From Strigamia acuminata (lineage: Eukaryota > Arthropoda > Chilopoda > Geophilomorpha > Linotaeniidae): a DNA stretch of 64,000 nucleotides. Below the pieces are notes generated by a model. That model was not told the origin of the DNA, made no database searches, and saw nothing but the letters and a program-made list of their open reading frames with translations. The translations under genes were made by a program, and so were the position numbers. This document shows, one piece after another, positions 12,801-25,898 of this stretch (positions within the stretch are counted from its first letter, which is position 1; each line of letters begins with the position of its first letter). Where the stretch lies: the NCBI GenBank assembly GCA_949358305.1, contig OX442314.1, positions 21,321,060-21,385,059 on the forward strand, read 5' to 3'.

Positions 12801-14614
12801 CACACCTTGACATTTAAATCTCTCGTTTTCTTTTACCCAAATATTCACGAAATTGACGCGGAAAAAATCTCAATTGAAAACTCTGTGACATTTAAAAGCA
12901 ATTATAAATCGATATCTTATTTCCCAAGCTATCTCAATCAATTTTACACGGCAACAAAGTGCGCAGAACATGAGTAAGTGATGCTCTTAAACGTGCATTA
13001 AATTGTCGGATGACACGTCAAACACGAGCATCCAACAGGTCAAACCCATCGGGCAAGGAGCCAACATCGGGCCCGGTGCAGGGGAGGGCTCAGTGTGTAC
13101 TGCTTCATTTGGCAGCCAACCAGAATTGACCAAATGTGAGAACACTTAATTCGAGCGGTAATCGTAGTCCCTATCTCATCGAATCTACTCACCATCTTCT
13201 AATCCGGTTGATAAGAAAAGCGTGGCAAATAAAAATAACCAAACTACAGGTCTAAAGTCCTGCGATGTGACCGCGCCGAATCTGCCAACAGCATCGACTG
13301 CTTTGCCGGTAACGTCACAGTTGACGTCACGCAACAACCAATCGATCGGCACAACCCTAAATTATTGAGTTTTGGCGCCAAAGGTAGGCATGTGTCAGTT
13401 TGGGGAAAAATTTAAGAAAAGGTATCCGGATAAATTATTGACGAAAATGGTAAAATAAACATGGCTGTAAGAGGTTTGACAGTCATAATCGATAATGGAA
13501 GCTACTGGAGGGAGCTAGTTATAAAATTATTCATTTGGAGCGCTGTTTTCGTGACGTAATTGGTCGTTGCTTAGCAACAGGATGCTGAGAAATAAGGCGG
13601 TTGGTTCACACAAGAAGAAATTTTTTTTTGTTTTTGGGATTGTCTACAGAAATTAAATTTTAGAAGGTAATCGATTGATGGAGCATTAAATATTGCATGT
13701 TGGTGGTGGATTTGCTTTTTAATTAGGTAAAGTCAATGAAATGTGCAATCACGTGGTAGTTTAACTGCAATAGTGAAGTCACGACTCGTAAGCAGTTTAT
13801 TGATCATAAAAATGTGTATCATTGGGAAATTAAGTTGATAAAGCAGGAAAACAATGACAGCGGTTGCTAATAACAATTTAGACAGCAGAATAATGATGGT
13901 AATTTATTTGTTTATTTATTTAAGAATAAAACAAAAGATAATCTCAGGATTAATCATGCAACGCTGCTTTTCGGAAGTTTGTCAGAATATTTATTCTTTG
14001 CAATGCTCTGTCAGTTGTTAGAATTAATAAGAAAATTTTCTTAAATTGATTGTCACAAAAAATATGGGACAGAAAGATAGAGATAATTTTTCATCTTTTA
14101 ATTTAGTTGTTGACAATTTGTCGTAATTTTTTTAGCATCACAGCTTAGTGGTCTAAAAAGGCTTAGAGAAAAAGCGGAGTGTAATGCGCTGTGGTTGGCA
14201 CAGGTGTTGTTAAAAATGATCAGTTGGAGATAGGTGGCAAATGTTGTTGCCATGTCTTGACAAGGGTGAGATGAGAATCAATTGGAAACCTCAGTATGTC
14301 ACCCATCCATCCAATTCCTGATAAGGCTCAAGGCTGCTTAACTTGTGTTCTTAGGGGAACAGGTGACCAGCAGCAAGGTGAGCCGTTCTTATCGATTACA
14401 TATACAGACAGACTTAGTCAGTGAGCTAAGGGACCCTGGAGGCTTGGAAAAAATCTCGGAAGTGCGAATTCTGCAACTGTGAAGTGTGTCACAGTCAGGG
14501 GACCACAAAATGAAGATTACAATAATACTCGCTGAGAGAGAGAGAGAGCCCTAAACTAAGGTAATCATTCTCAAGTATAAATATCTAGAGATTTGGTTGA
14601 ATGTATTATCATTA

Positions 14615-15090
14615 GGTGAGTTCAAAGTTTCGGTTTATATCGTTTACCGGTATGTGGTTTATAAAAACGGCCAAAATAGTACGCAAAAACGTGCCTAAAC
14701 CGTGAATGTGTTCGTTTTTAGGCCCGTTTGTTGTAGCGTTTTAGCGGCGCGATCGCGCGAGTACGTGGTGCATAAAAATTCCGTTTCTTTCATTTAACCA
14801 ACGAATTGTTGGTTGTGGTCCCTTACGTTAAACACAATTTAGCATTTACTCATATTTTGGCAGGTGGAGGCTTCACCTGAAAGTGTTTATGACACTTGAA
14901 AGTCTGATCCGTCGGTCTAATTGAGGCAGCCATTTTGAATTTGGTTGTAAAAACCAAATTTTGGCATAAACCGATTCATAAACCACTCCAGTCGTCGTTT
15001 TTGTTTTTGCGGTTTTTGGTGATGGTTGTTGGCTGTTTTTGGTGCCATTCCGTTTATGTAAACCATAAAAATCGAAACTTTGAACGCGCC
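14615..15090 (+). mobile_element. Non-autonomous TA-target transposon, family C, copy 1
   Basis: A 476-bp element with inverted ends (GGTGAGTTCAAAGTTTCG; right end inverse GGCGCGTTCAAAGTTTCG) between TA dinucleotides at 14613-14614 and 15091-15092. A second copy in the opposite orientation lies at 60346-60803 and shares internal blocks such as GTTTTTGGTGATGGTTG and GCAGCCATTTTGAATTTG. No transposase frame is present. The TA target fits a Tc1/mariner-like mobiliser, but this is inference. Confidence 0.75.
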
Positions 15091-17758
15091 TATTGATCTG
15101 AAGATTTTGTTTAATGTTTAATGTATCATCATTGATCTGTAGCGTTTTGAATGATTACAGCGAAATAATAAATCAAGAGATTTTGAGGTCTCAATAACCA
15201 CTTTTATTGCTATGAAATCGTGCTGAATAGAGTCCTTGTGAATGTCGTTTTTGGTCCATTACGGCTTTGGCATTGAGGGGTCAAAGTGAGTGGTAAAAAG
15301 TTGTGAAAGTGGCCAATGCCGTTATAAATCATTGCTGACAAGACTCCTTAATCCTAATTCTTATGCCTCCTGTATGTGGAGCTATTTCCCACCTCATAAA
15401 GACGTGACGTTGGCCGTAAAACAAGAATGGCAAACTGTCATCTTCCATCAACTTTAGAGCCTTCATTAACATTCTTTTCGCACCAATCAAATAGGTTCTT
15501 AAACTGATGGATTCCGTGTCATAAAACTCCCGCATGTTACATGCACACCACCTCGTGGCAAGGTACATAAAACTCTAGTAGAGGGCACAGCTTTAAGTAT
15601 TCAAATGGGGATGAATGGGGTGGATGTAGGAGGAGGACGCAGGACGGATATTAAATGGATCGCATGGGATTAACAGAGTAAGGAGTGACTCAATTTAATT
15701 TTTGAGAAGGAAAAATACCAAAGGGCAAAACTTGATTGTTAAAAAAATATTTTAATAGCAGTTTGGAGGTTTTAGTTGAAAATTTAGCAACTTATCCCGT
15801 GTAGTTGGGATTAGCTTATTTATTCACCAGCTGGGTTCATTAAGTACGATATTTACACATGCACGACCTGGTACACAGGTTTTAAAAGAGGTGGAAAGGG
15901 TTGAACATTTTAAATGAGCTAGGTGTAAATTTTTTATTTTAACTAATTGCGGAGTGTAAAAAAAATTTAAACAAATACGGACTAATTGAAATTGATTTAT
16001 AAAAAGTGTCTTAAATTAGAAATTTGTGCAAAAGTTGTATAATATTCAAGAAAAAATTCGATTTAAACTATCGTGGGAGTGTTAAATTGAAGGAAAGTGA
16101 CGAGTGAGGAGAAATTGTTTAGTTTTGTAATCTCTTTTTTGTTGTTCTCGGTTCTTTGCTTTTCTGTTTAGTTGTTATTGTTTGTGGGATGATATTTATA
16201 TATAGACACTTTATTGTTCTGGGTAAACAGGTGGAATGAAAGTTGTTTTGAAAAATAAATAGGATTTTTGCAAGTAATAACAAAAAGCTTACTATTCGCG
16301 GATTAAAACTTGAAGCAATGTTGCAGTTTGTCGCATTTTTTATTCATTGTTTCTTTCAAGGCAGCATTAATTTTTTTGTAAACAAATGAATAATTTCGTG
16401 CGCTTGCTGCTAACCCGTTCCTACATTCGTGTAAAAATGAAAAGTTTGTGATTTGTAAATAATTGAGTTAGAATTCGTGACGTTTCATTCCTCCACATTT
16501 TCTGCCCGTTCCACCAATTTGAAAATGGGTTGCTATAGAAACAAATCATGAAACTGCACCCGAGTGACAAGATAAAATACATCCTGGTGAGAAGAAGACG
16601 AAACAAAAAAATATCAACAAATAAATCTTAAAGCTGCTGTTAGACACTGGGTTCCATTAGATTTTAAATAATTGAGTATTTGTTTGTTTTCTGTATTAGG
16701 AATTGCTTTTTGTTGGCTCTTGATTTTTCCATTAACAGTCTCTGAATGAAGTTTGTTTTTCGAATCTTTTTTTTTTTAATTTATTGTATGTTATTTTATT
16801 TTTATCAATTTATGTTTGTGTTATGACACTGAAAATTGCGTGACTGGTCTTCATATACATACAAATAAAAAACTAACAATTTTCCACTTCGTACAAAAAT
16901 CAATACAAAAAGGATAGAATAATATCCTTTTATTGTCACTGGCTGAACTATTATTCCGTAGACACACTTTAAAAAAAAATAAGGATTTTTTGGTTATTTA
17001 TTTAAATGTGTAGTGTTTTTTTTTATGGAATTGTATATGGTTCGTGTAAAGAAAATTGAAATTTTTGAATTGAGATGAGTTTTCAAATACAATACGAAAA
17101 GAAAAAGATTATTTTGCATTCACATTTGCCAACTCATTTACCAGTCTTAAGGGATCAAATCACGTTGATAAAAATGAATTTCTCCAAACAACAACAAAAA
17201 ATACGCATTGTTAATTAGCTTAAATGCAATTTTACGTGAAAAATTCCGAACTTACGTCATTAAAAATGATCAAATTATAATTAAAGTTAAAAACATGAAC
17301 AAAATTAACTTAAAAAAAAATATTTCTATATTAAAAATATATTGACGGAATATTCGACCGAAAAAATATATTCTTTGCATAATAAATTTCATTTCCTTTG
17401 CTGAAGTTTTATTATGCAAGTCAATCGATACGCTAAAGTATATAAACATATACGACTAGTAGTAATAACAACAACAAGCGCTTAACCTCTACATAACTCC
17501 CAGTTCAGCGTATTAGTCGTAAATTCAACGTTTATCTCCCATACCGAGTTCAATTTCTTCCCATCCATTCACTTCCCAATCCAATTCTCAGCGTCAGACA
17601 AATCAATAGTTTTCGATCCGTTCTTCCTCAACACCGCCCTACCCCTTTCACATTCCCACACCTGTTGCCAAGAGCAACAACACCTTTTTTTTGCGTACTC
17701 CGAGCCTGCTCCACTCTTTTGAAAATACTTTATAAAATCAGTTAGGCGGCGTACGTAC

Positions 17759-17860
17759 CAGCACGTGGTAAATCTTCTCCAACAACTTCTCCTGGCTGTC
17801 CAAACTTTGGTCGTGGGTAGATCCACACGTTGTGGTCACCTCCATTCCAACGCCACTCAT
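17759..17860 (-). CDS. Candidate orphan first coding exon, product not recognised
   Basis: Reading leftward from an ATG at 17860, 34 codons end exactly at a good donor (CTG then GTACGT). An in-frame stop (TGA) lies three codons upstream of the ATG, so the start is clean. The peptide begins MSGVGMEVTTTCGS and ends EKLLEKIYHVL. The exon and its upstream ~450 bases are markedly GC-richer than the surrounding tract, as expected for a promoter-proximal exon. It ends in phase 0, which would permit joining to the phase-0 Syt7 exon at 686, giving an isoform without the membrane anchor. It could equally belong to another minus-strand gene or be chance. I do not recognise the peptide. Confidence 0.35.
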
Positions 17861-20800
17861 TTGATGTCAAGTGGACCGTGGCCATTTCAAACGAAGCTTT
17901 GATGCCTTGCACGACCGCGCTCTCGATATCAACAGCTGTTCATCCGAATCAAGAGGAGGCAGGTTGTGCATGTAGATGGAGGTGAGCAACATGAATTCCG
18001 ACTCCTGGCTCCCCTCGAATTAATTTTCTTCCCACTTTGTTGACGGATTCACCAATAGTCCTCTGTGTCGGCCATCCTTCAATCCCACAATCCCACACGT
18101 TTCTCTCTCAAGGCCCCTTGCAGTCCATCAGTAGGCGCCCGTCATGTGCAGAAACTAGCAGCAAAAGCACCGCCACGGCCGCATTCACTGCAAGACGGGG
18201 GAGTTGGGCAGGGAAGCCCAAGAGGTAAAACTGGGGCAGCTGAGCTGTAGTGTGCGCCGGTTTGCATAAAGGAGAGGAATTATGGGAATACATACGTCAT
18301 TTGTCAATTCGAGGTTTACAATTCGATTTGTAAATGTTACTGTCACCGTTTTGATCGATCATCGACGGCATTAAATTATTTGCTTTATTTTAGCCGTTGG
18401 TTCTTTATGTATTATATTTAATGAATTTTTAATGAGATATGTGCAGTTTGGTTTGCAATTGATTTAAGTGCTTTTCGTGACTTTCGGTTGAATATATATA
18501 CGGTAGTTTCCTTTTGCAAATATTATTTTTTTTTATGGTTTTTTTATTTGTCTTATGTCTATAATAATAAATATACAGGGTGGTATGAGAATTATAATTT
18601 TTACTTCGAATGGTAATTAACCATTAAAGTGAAAATTAACCTGTATTTTGGTTGGCGGTTTTTTTTTGTATTTTATTCAATAATTGATTTTTTTTAATGG
18701 AAAATTAAGGACTGTACAGGGATAATAATCCCTAAATAATTTATTTTTTGTTTTTTATTAAGGCATCAGGCTTTTGTAACTGACAGGGACTGCTGGGTTG
18801 TTCTAGTGACAACACATTGAACTAAAACCGTACGGAAAAATGGAAAATCGATAACACTATGTGCAGTTGTAATATTTCTCGTGATATTTTTAGCTCTGTC
18901 TGCGTTAGTTCAACATTTTTTTTCATATAAAAATTAATTTTTAAATGAATTTAAAGCTGAAAGAAAAGAGTAAAAAAAAAAAGTCTTAATAAATTTCGTC
19001 TCGCACCAGTTAGGGTTAAGCACCTCAGATGTCCGAATAAATATATTATACTAATTCTCTTTGAATTTATTACTATGCAATGGTAAGTGGTAACTATGGA
19101 CCAGTTTATTTTATTTGCGCAATAAAATTCTCTACCTTTGTGATTGTTGGTGAGGGTGTCTGGGAAGGACAACTAAAATTGATTTCACCTGTGGGTCGGG
19201 CTTGAATTAATCGATTTAAATGTTTATAAAAAGTGGTAAATTGCACGTTTCATTGTGAGAAATTTCATTTTTCAATCAAGTCCTCATTGACTGACATTAT
19301 TAATAAAGTATATATGATATGACCTGTCGTTTTGAGTTCTGTATGATCAAATAATAATAATAGATTACCACGTGGGTGTGTACGAGTGCACATTGGATAC
19401 ACAATTAGATGTTTTATGACTTACTTGTTAGTTTGATTAAACGTTTACCTATTTGTATTTTTATTTTTTACTGCATAAAAGATTCCTCCCAATGAAGATT
19501 AAAATCTGACAGCGGTACAAGCGTGCATTATACAGATATTGAGGTTTTGATTTTTGATTAATTGTCATGTGGAACCTGGGACCTAGGATTTAAGGATTTA
19601 ACTTCTTGTTCAATATCCCAAAGAGGGCACACCGATGCTCCGATTGGCCGAGAGGGGTGCATTGCATTGCGGGAGCTTAATTCTCCCATGTGTAAAACAA
19701 ACATGGCTGAATTTTAGTAAAATGAGTAGAATTTATTGATTAATTTATTTACGAATATTTATTTATTTTTTCTTTTAGTATTTATTTTTTTTTAATTGTT
19801 ATTTTAATTGTTTTTATAATTATAAATTAATAGCAGATGTGGTATAGCACGTGTCTTGTTGTCATTTGCATCATAGAAGCAAATTTTTTCCTTTATAGAA
19901 AAAAATCTTCAATGATGCATTGCTTTTGAGCTAACAGTCAGTTTCACGGTGTTTACAGTTCTTCCATCCGGGGTCCTAGGTGAAACAAATCTTGGAAAGT
20001 GCAGCATCGAGTGATGGAGAATTTTTCTTGATAGACGGCAGAATTTCTGAATCTGTTTAACTGTGCGGAGGATTGAAAAAATCACTGGTATTTTTTTTTT
20101 AATTCACACACATCTTTAGTGATTTAAGCAGACTTTGAAAGGATGTTTTCAAAGGAGATTGACAACTATTAAATCAAGCGCGAGATAAGTGCTATAATTT
20201 ATCTTATATAATGTGTAAATGTTTAACTTTATTTTTCTTGTTTTTGATAATTTTTAAGTTGTTTCTATAGATTTTAATTTTTGAGTAGCAGTGAAAAATT
20301 TAATCGAAAAACATTAATTTAAAGGTCATATAGGAATAGAAATAAATAATTTCTCTGTTCGCTTAGAAATAACCTTAAAAAAGGTTATAGGATAATTTTT
20401 TCTGCAAAACTTAAGCAATTATAAAGTATTTTAGTCGAAACTTGTTGTCACTGTCAAATGAGTTAACGCAAGATGAATTTGAAAAATGGAACCATTTTGT
20501 GTAATGCATTCTGGAATTTCACGTCATTGATTGCATGATTTGTAAACACCGAGGTAAACACACGCCATGCGTACATTGTTTCTCAATAAAACTGTTACCG
20601 GCACATTTCACTCATTTGTTATCATGGAGTATTGTGCAGCTGTGGAATGCTAAAAATGATCAAAAGTATCAAAAACATCTATTTTTGGAGCTAAAGATAT
20701 TGATTTAACGTCAACTTTGTATCTAAAAACATATACGGAACCACAGATGTAGTTAAAACATGCAAATCAACATCTCTTTCGTCACTATCACATGAAAACA

Positions 20801-23800
20801 TGCTTAAATTTGCGAATCGGTGCTTGAATACGAGTTCTTGTTTGTCAACGATGACGTATAAATAATGCCACCTAGTGACAATGCTTTTAATAATACCCTG
20901 CAAGTTTGACAGAAAAAAAAACATATAATCTTTTTAAAGGTTATTTCAAAGAGATTAGAGAAATTTTTTATTTCTCTTCCTATGACCTTTAAAATTGAAG
21001 CTTTTACATTTTGTCACACGGTGGCGCTGTTTCCTTGATCAAGTTGGAGAAGTTTTGTTGTTCAGTATATTCTGTTTTCTTTTATTGTAGTTTCGTGTTT
21101 GATGATTTTTCCATTCGATAGGTAAAAGTTTAACAAGGAAAACATTATTTTAATGTTAACCTTAAGAATAGGCGTTGCTTTGAGACTTATCAGTTACCAG
21201 TAAAATAGCGTGTCGATAAATTGGAACCTAATACAGTATCAATTATTGTGTTATGCTTCACTTCCCCTCGCGGTGTTCACCGCCTATAAAATTTCACATT
21301 ACTTGAGTTAACTACACTAGACTATATATTCAATTTCTTAAAGCTGCAATGTTTGCTGACCTTTGGATCCTATCACTTGATTTTTGTATTCAAAAAACAA
21401 TCAACCACAACCGCCAATCAACTTTTAAACACGATGTACATTGTAATTTGGTTTTAAAATGCCAGTTTAATGAGAAATCGCAATTGTTAATTGTTATACC
21501 TTTCAATTTGCTTTGATTAGATCGCCAAACAAATTAAGCAATCAACAGAATCTCGTGATTCGGGGTACAGGAAGTTAAATATCTCGTTTGCATAATAACC
21601 GAAACGGTTATTGATCTTTGGCTTGTGAATGGTCTTGAGGGAATTGAGAAGACCAAATTAAAGTAATGACTTAGTTTAATGCGACTGCACACAGATAAAA
21701 CTTGCTTGATGCAAGTTCACGAACAGTTGAGCTGTTTGAGAAACAAACAAAAACAAACAAACAAATCTAAATGTTTTATTTATGCTTGATTTGATTGGAA
21801 GAAAAAAAGAGGAAAATGGTTGAATAATGCATCAGAAACAGAACAAAAACGGCAGAGAAACTGGGAAATATTGATGTTGCGGCAATTAAAAAAAAAATTA
21901 AAAGAAAAAAGAGAAATTCTATTATGCAAACGATTTATTTCCGAGAGAAATGATGCAATTTTTTTTCACAGCATGAGTTGTTACTTTTGATAATGTGTGG
22001 ATGACATTTGGCATATTGTTTTTTTTTTTTTTCTTAGTTTTTTTTTTAATTTTTTTTTTTATTTGGTATTTAAAATTTTAAACTGTAAAATTTCTATTTT
22101 GGAACGAAAATTCCACAGAGACAATCAAATTGGTGTCGAAAATGAAAATTAGATCGAATAACAATAGAATTTGTTCGATTTCACTTATTTAAATGCAAGT
22201 AGATTTATGTTATGGTGTTAGCTAATTTAATCGTGTGCTTTTGGAGGTTAATAACTGTCACAATTTTAAATTGGAGGTGGAAAACAGTTTGCGACAACGA
22301 GCGCTGAATCGCACTTATGTTGTGCAGAAAAGCCGATACTTTCACGAATATACACCACTTCAAATGAGAGAAATTGAAGGGATTTAGTGTTGACGTGACT
22401 GGGACATTTTAAGCTATTCAACGCATTGAACTCGGTTTTAAAAATTGATTTGCAAGCTTTGTGAAACACACGTGCTTTATTTTGGAAAAATACGACGTGA
22501 ATACCAAGTCAGTTTAATATTTTAGAATTTTTTGTGTGTGTTCTATTTTACTTGAGATGGATTTATCCATTTTATGCCAATTCTAGTGGTTGGTAAAAGC
22601 AATTCCTTGTCCAATGTCTAATGCAATTATGTCGCTACTACTTATTACTAATCTATACACAAAACATTTCGAGAAGGACAAACATAAAGAAGGGATACAG
22701 AACGTGCACAACTTTAATTGGAAATTTAATGAACTATCAACCACTCGTTGCTGTTCATCAGTAAAACTTCTTCAACTTAATTGCAATGCTAAAAAACAAA
22801 GGTCTCGGTTTTCATTAGGTTTAAATGAAATGTTGTTAAAGTCTCAATGCAGACTTGAAAAAGGAAAATAGGATTTAACAAAAAAATCAATTAATTTTAA
22901 ACCCCAACTAACCAAATGTCTAATTTCATAGGCAACGGTGAAAAAAAAAAAAAAAAAAAAAATTGGTGTTACAAGTTGACATTTCAATTGCATTTTAGAA
23001 TTAAATACAGAAATAAAATATAAAAATAAAAAGTTGGTTTATAGTTCACCGAAAGTGTATTATTGGAGTGCCCTGCATGCCTCTGATAACGTTGTGAAGA
23101 AAATTGCAAGTTGCATTATAGTGTGGAACTGGGTAGTCTTTAGTTGTGTTTCTTTTTTCCACTCGTGAAATATTAGAGAAAAATTTGAACACAAAATATT
23201 TATGAAAAAATATGCAAAATTTATAATGATACCAAATGACGGAATAGTTTGGAACGTTTTTCAAATTTAAATCCAGCTGCTAATCGCGATAAATGACACA
23301 GAAACCACACGCATCTTATCATTATTCAGGATTAACTTTAACTTAAATAGATTAACAGCAGTTGCTGGCTTTGCTGCGCGCATGCCAATTATTTCCATCC
23401 TTGTAAAGCAATTACAAATCGAAGGCACAATCAGAATTACATCTATTATTTTCAGCTTGACTACACACTGCAGGTGCAGACGGTCGAGTAAAATTCGGTG
23501 AGCATTGTGCGTTCATTTCCTAGTGGCATTTCGTTTGTTGTGCTCCTAGGGAGAGGAGACGTTAGCTGAATGCCAAGCGTATGTTAAAAAGCATATCGCA
23601 TGACGTACTCGCTAACAGGCAAGAAAAAGGGAAGGAAAATTAAATTAAATCTGGACATTCTCGTAAGGGTATATATTTTTTTAGGGTTACGGTAAGAAGA
23701 AAATTGATGGAATTAAAGATAAAGTGCACTAGTATACCCTGATTTTGTGATTTTTGTGTTAATAATTGAAAATGTCAAATGTCGACATCAATTTTTAGTG

Positions 23801-25483
23801 TGCTTCCAGCAAACAAGAAATAAAACTTGACATCCGAAGACAAATTTTTGAAAAAAGTCATATTTCGTTGCGGGATAAATTTTGAATTGATCTACCGTAA
23901 TCGTCAATTAATCAAATTGAATATTGGGTAGATTATAAACAAGCGTGAATAAGGTTTTGTATGTGTTGCAGGTACAGTTTTACTGTAACAGGTCGTTAAA
24001 TTAGTAATAAATGTCTAAAATTTGATTTCTAAGTAAATGTTTTATTAGGTGGTTTGTGGTTTAGTGGTGGTTGGTATCACGGTAATTTATCGCTCTTACT
24101 ACTTCAGAAGATTTATTACAGTTGTTAAATGACTTTTCTGTTCAAGGTAAATTATCTAGAATACTAAAATTTTGTTAATTTCTTAAGGATGTCTTCCAAC
24201 CAAAATTTGAGCTATAAATTCGATTTTTAACTTGAAGAAAAGACAAGTTAAATAGATGTATGTAGGGTAACATATGGGAAGAATTCCTGAGTAATCGCTG
24301 CGGTAACGAGAACAAATGTTGGGCACAAAAGAAAGATGGATAGGCAGGAAATTTACACATTTTTAAGTTGGATTTAAAGTGATTAGAAAATGGTTTTTTC
24401 ATCAAAACTGTTTTTCTTGCTGGAGGCTTAGCTACACTTAATGAAGCTCAGTGAAGCCGACTTTTCGAGGAAAGCACACAACTGAAGCTTTAGGCGCCGT
24501 ATGTAATTTTTTTTTATTTGATAATACAATGGGTTTGAAGTTTGAACTGAAAATTAAAATTTAAAAATATCAATTTAAATTTTGCGGTGTCCGCATTCTT
24601 TTCTTTTTGACACATTATAATTGTGTCTGCAGCGCCACCTACACAACATGAATAATAACTGGTATCTCAACTTTACAAATTAATACAAAAACACTAAATT
24701 AAAAAAATAATTGAAGATGAATTATTAGACTGCTCAATGGTTTGTTGCATACAAATGTAGAACGACTTTACCTAAAGCATGTTTTTGAAGCCAAATTCAA
24801 TGATGGAAATTTTATTCAATTCCTCACAAGACTCTTACATTCACTTTTGTTTTCTGTAAAGATTGAAATGTAATTTTTTTTTTGTCTGCGCTTCTGGAAA
24901 CAGAATGCAAACAAACGTATGTTGTCTGTCACCTTCGCGAGAACCGTTTCTAAGCAACAATAAATCAGTTAGGCTTAATTTCTGCAGCCGTCACCGAGCA
25001 TTAAAGCAAAAAACTGTTTACTTTGCTTTAAACGTGTGGTTAGACTTCAATGACCACATTTTTAAAGTGACAAACCATGAAAATAAATTATTTATAAGCA
25101 ATTTTATATGCAACAATAGGTGCAGTCGAAGCTGAAAGGGAAACGAGTTTTGCCAATTGCCACGCATCTATTGTTATAAAAATAACCGTTCACGTATATA
25201 TAGTGATGATTATAAATTGCAGAATGTTTTTAATTAATATCAAACAAAGCATGTTTGATGATAACGGTTGAAATTTTCACAGCAGTTGAATAGAAATAGG
25301 AAACACAATTTCCTACTGTCTTTTAAAATTATCTTCTTCAATTAAAACATTACATTCGCAATGCAAGCATTAAATAAAGGCTGATAGCTCCACATGGTGA
25401 TTTTTTTTCTTCTCGTAGACGCTTGGAATGTAATAAAAATGTAAATTAAAATGGAAAATTCTGAAATAACTCGCGGCAGTTCT
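17861..25483. other. Gene-free tract between the orphan exon and the BEL element
   Basis: Bases 17861-18300 are GC-richer and may be promoter or 5' untranslated DNA for the exon at 17759-17860. The rest is AT-rich, with homopolymer runs (poly-T near 22018-22065, poly-A near 22940-22962) and one inverted-repeat transposon remnant (20316-20996). I see no coding exon with splice support. Confidence 0.5.
20316..20996 (+). mobile_element. DNA transposon remnant with ~75-bp inverted ends and a THAP-like start
   Basis: The left arm (from TTTAAAGGTCATATAGG) and right arm (ending TATGACCTTTAAA) are inverted copies over about 75 bp, including a shared AAATAACCTT segment. Inside, an ATG at 20624 opens a short peptide, MEYCAAVEC, then a stop. 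The next frame continues KNDQKYQKHL. A Cys-x-Ala-x-x-Cys start followed by a Lys/Asn/Gln-rich turn resembles the first zinc-binding loop of a THAP domain, as found in P-element-type transposases. It is broken by a stop and a frame change. The THAP reading is tentative; the inverted ends are clear. Confidence 0.5.
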
Positions 25484-25801
25484 TGTGAAAACTGACGAGT
25501 TTTAGATGTTTGGGGTCGCGCGTTCATGTTCGGTGTCGTGCAGTGAAGCCATCATCCAGGCGGTGCTTTCTTGTGCGAGATTGTATGACGCGCGTACGGA
25601 AGTCCAGTTATTCGTCATAAATTATCATGTTTGACCTTTGTTCCTGTTTTTCCAAATGTAAACCCCAAATATTGTTACAATAAATCTTGTCTTTATGTTT
25701 AAAGCATGGTTTTATTTCGTCTTCAGAAAATTTCCAGATAAATTAGAATTTCAATCAGTTTTTTAGCAAAAATAGTTTCTTTCAAATTGCGAGATTTCAC
25801 A
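25484..25801 (+). repeat. 5' LTR of the BEL/Pao element
   Basis: 318 bp, starts TG and ends CA. It carries an AATAAA polyadenylation signal at 25679-25684. It is identical by eye to the 3' LTR. Confidence 0.96.
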
Positions 25802-25819
25802 TGGTGCCGAAACCCGGGA
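25802..25819 (+). other. tRNA primer-binding site of the BEL/Pao element
   Basis: The 18 bases TGGTGCCGAAACCCGGGA start directly after the 5' LTR. They are complementary to the 3' end, including CCA, of a tRNA ending TCCCGGGTTTCGGCA, which matches the known insect tRNA-Phe acceptor end. First-strand synthesis is therefore inferred to be primed by tRNA-Phe. Confidence 0.85.
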
Positions 25820-25898
25820 AGTAACAGTGAATCCGGACAGAACAGCTCGAAAGAACTCGTAATTTCGAAGAAAAGAACCAAGACCAGACAAGGACAAG

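Larger units (their letters stand above)
3115..17758. other. Gene-free AT-rich tract, presumed Syt7 upstream intron
   Basis: No convincing coding exon was found on either strand. Open frames are short and lack splice support or family motifs. The stretch holds several inverted-repeat elements (listed separately), A- and T-rich runs, and scattered regulatory-like motifs: a TGACGTCA at 13322-13329, and X-box-like sites at 11972, 13566 and 16529. It lies upstream of the Syt7 start codon on the minus strand, so it is probably intron or promoter DNA of that gene. This is inference. Confidence 0.5.

Noticed and set aside
14528-14550. Short GA repeat
   Set aside because: Only about eight dinucleotide units; not informative beyond simple sequence.
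15329-15568. 79-codon minus-strand open frame near a GC-richer patch
   Set aside because: No recognisable domain and no acceptor or donor at sensible positions; probably chance.
18579-18760. TACAGGGTGG resembling the outer end of the element at the left window edge
   Set aside because: Only about 10 bp match and no inverted partner end was found nearby.
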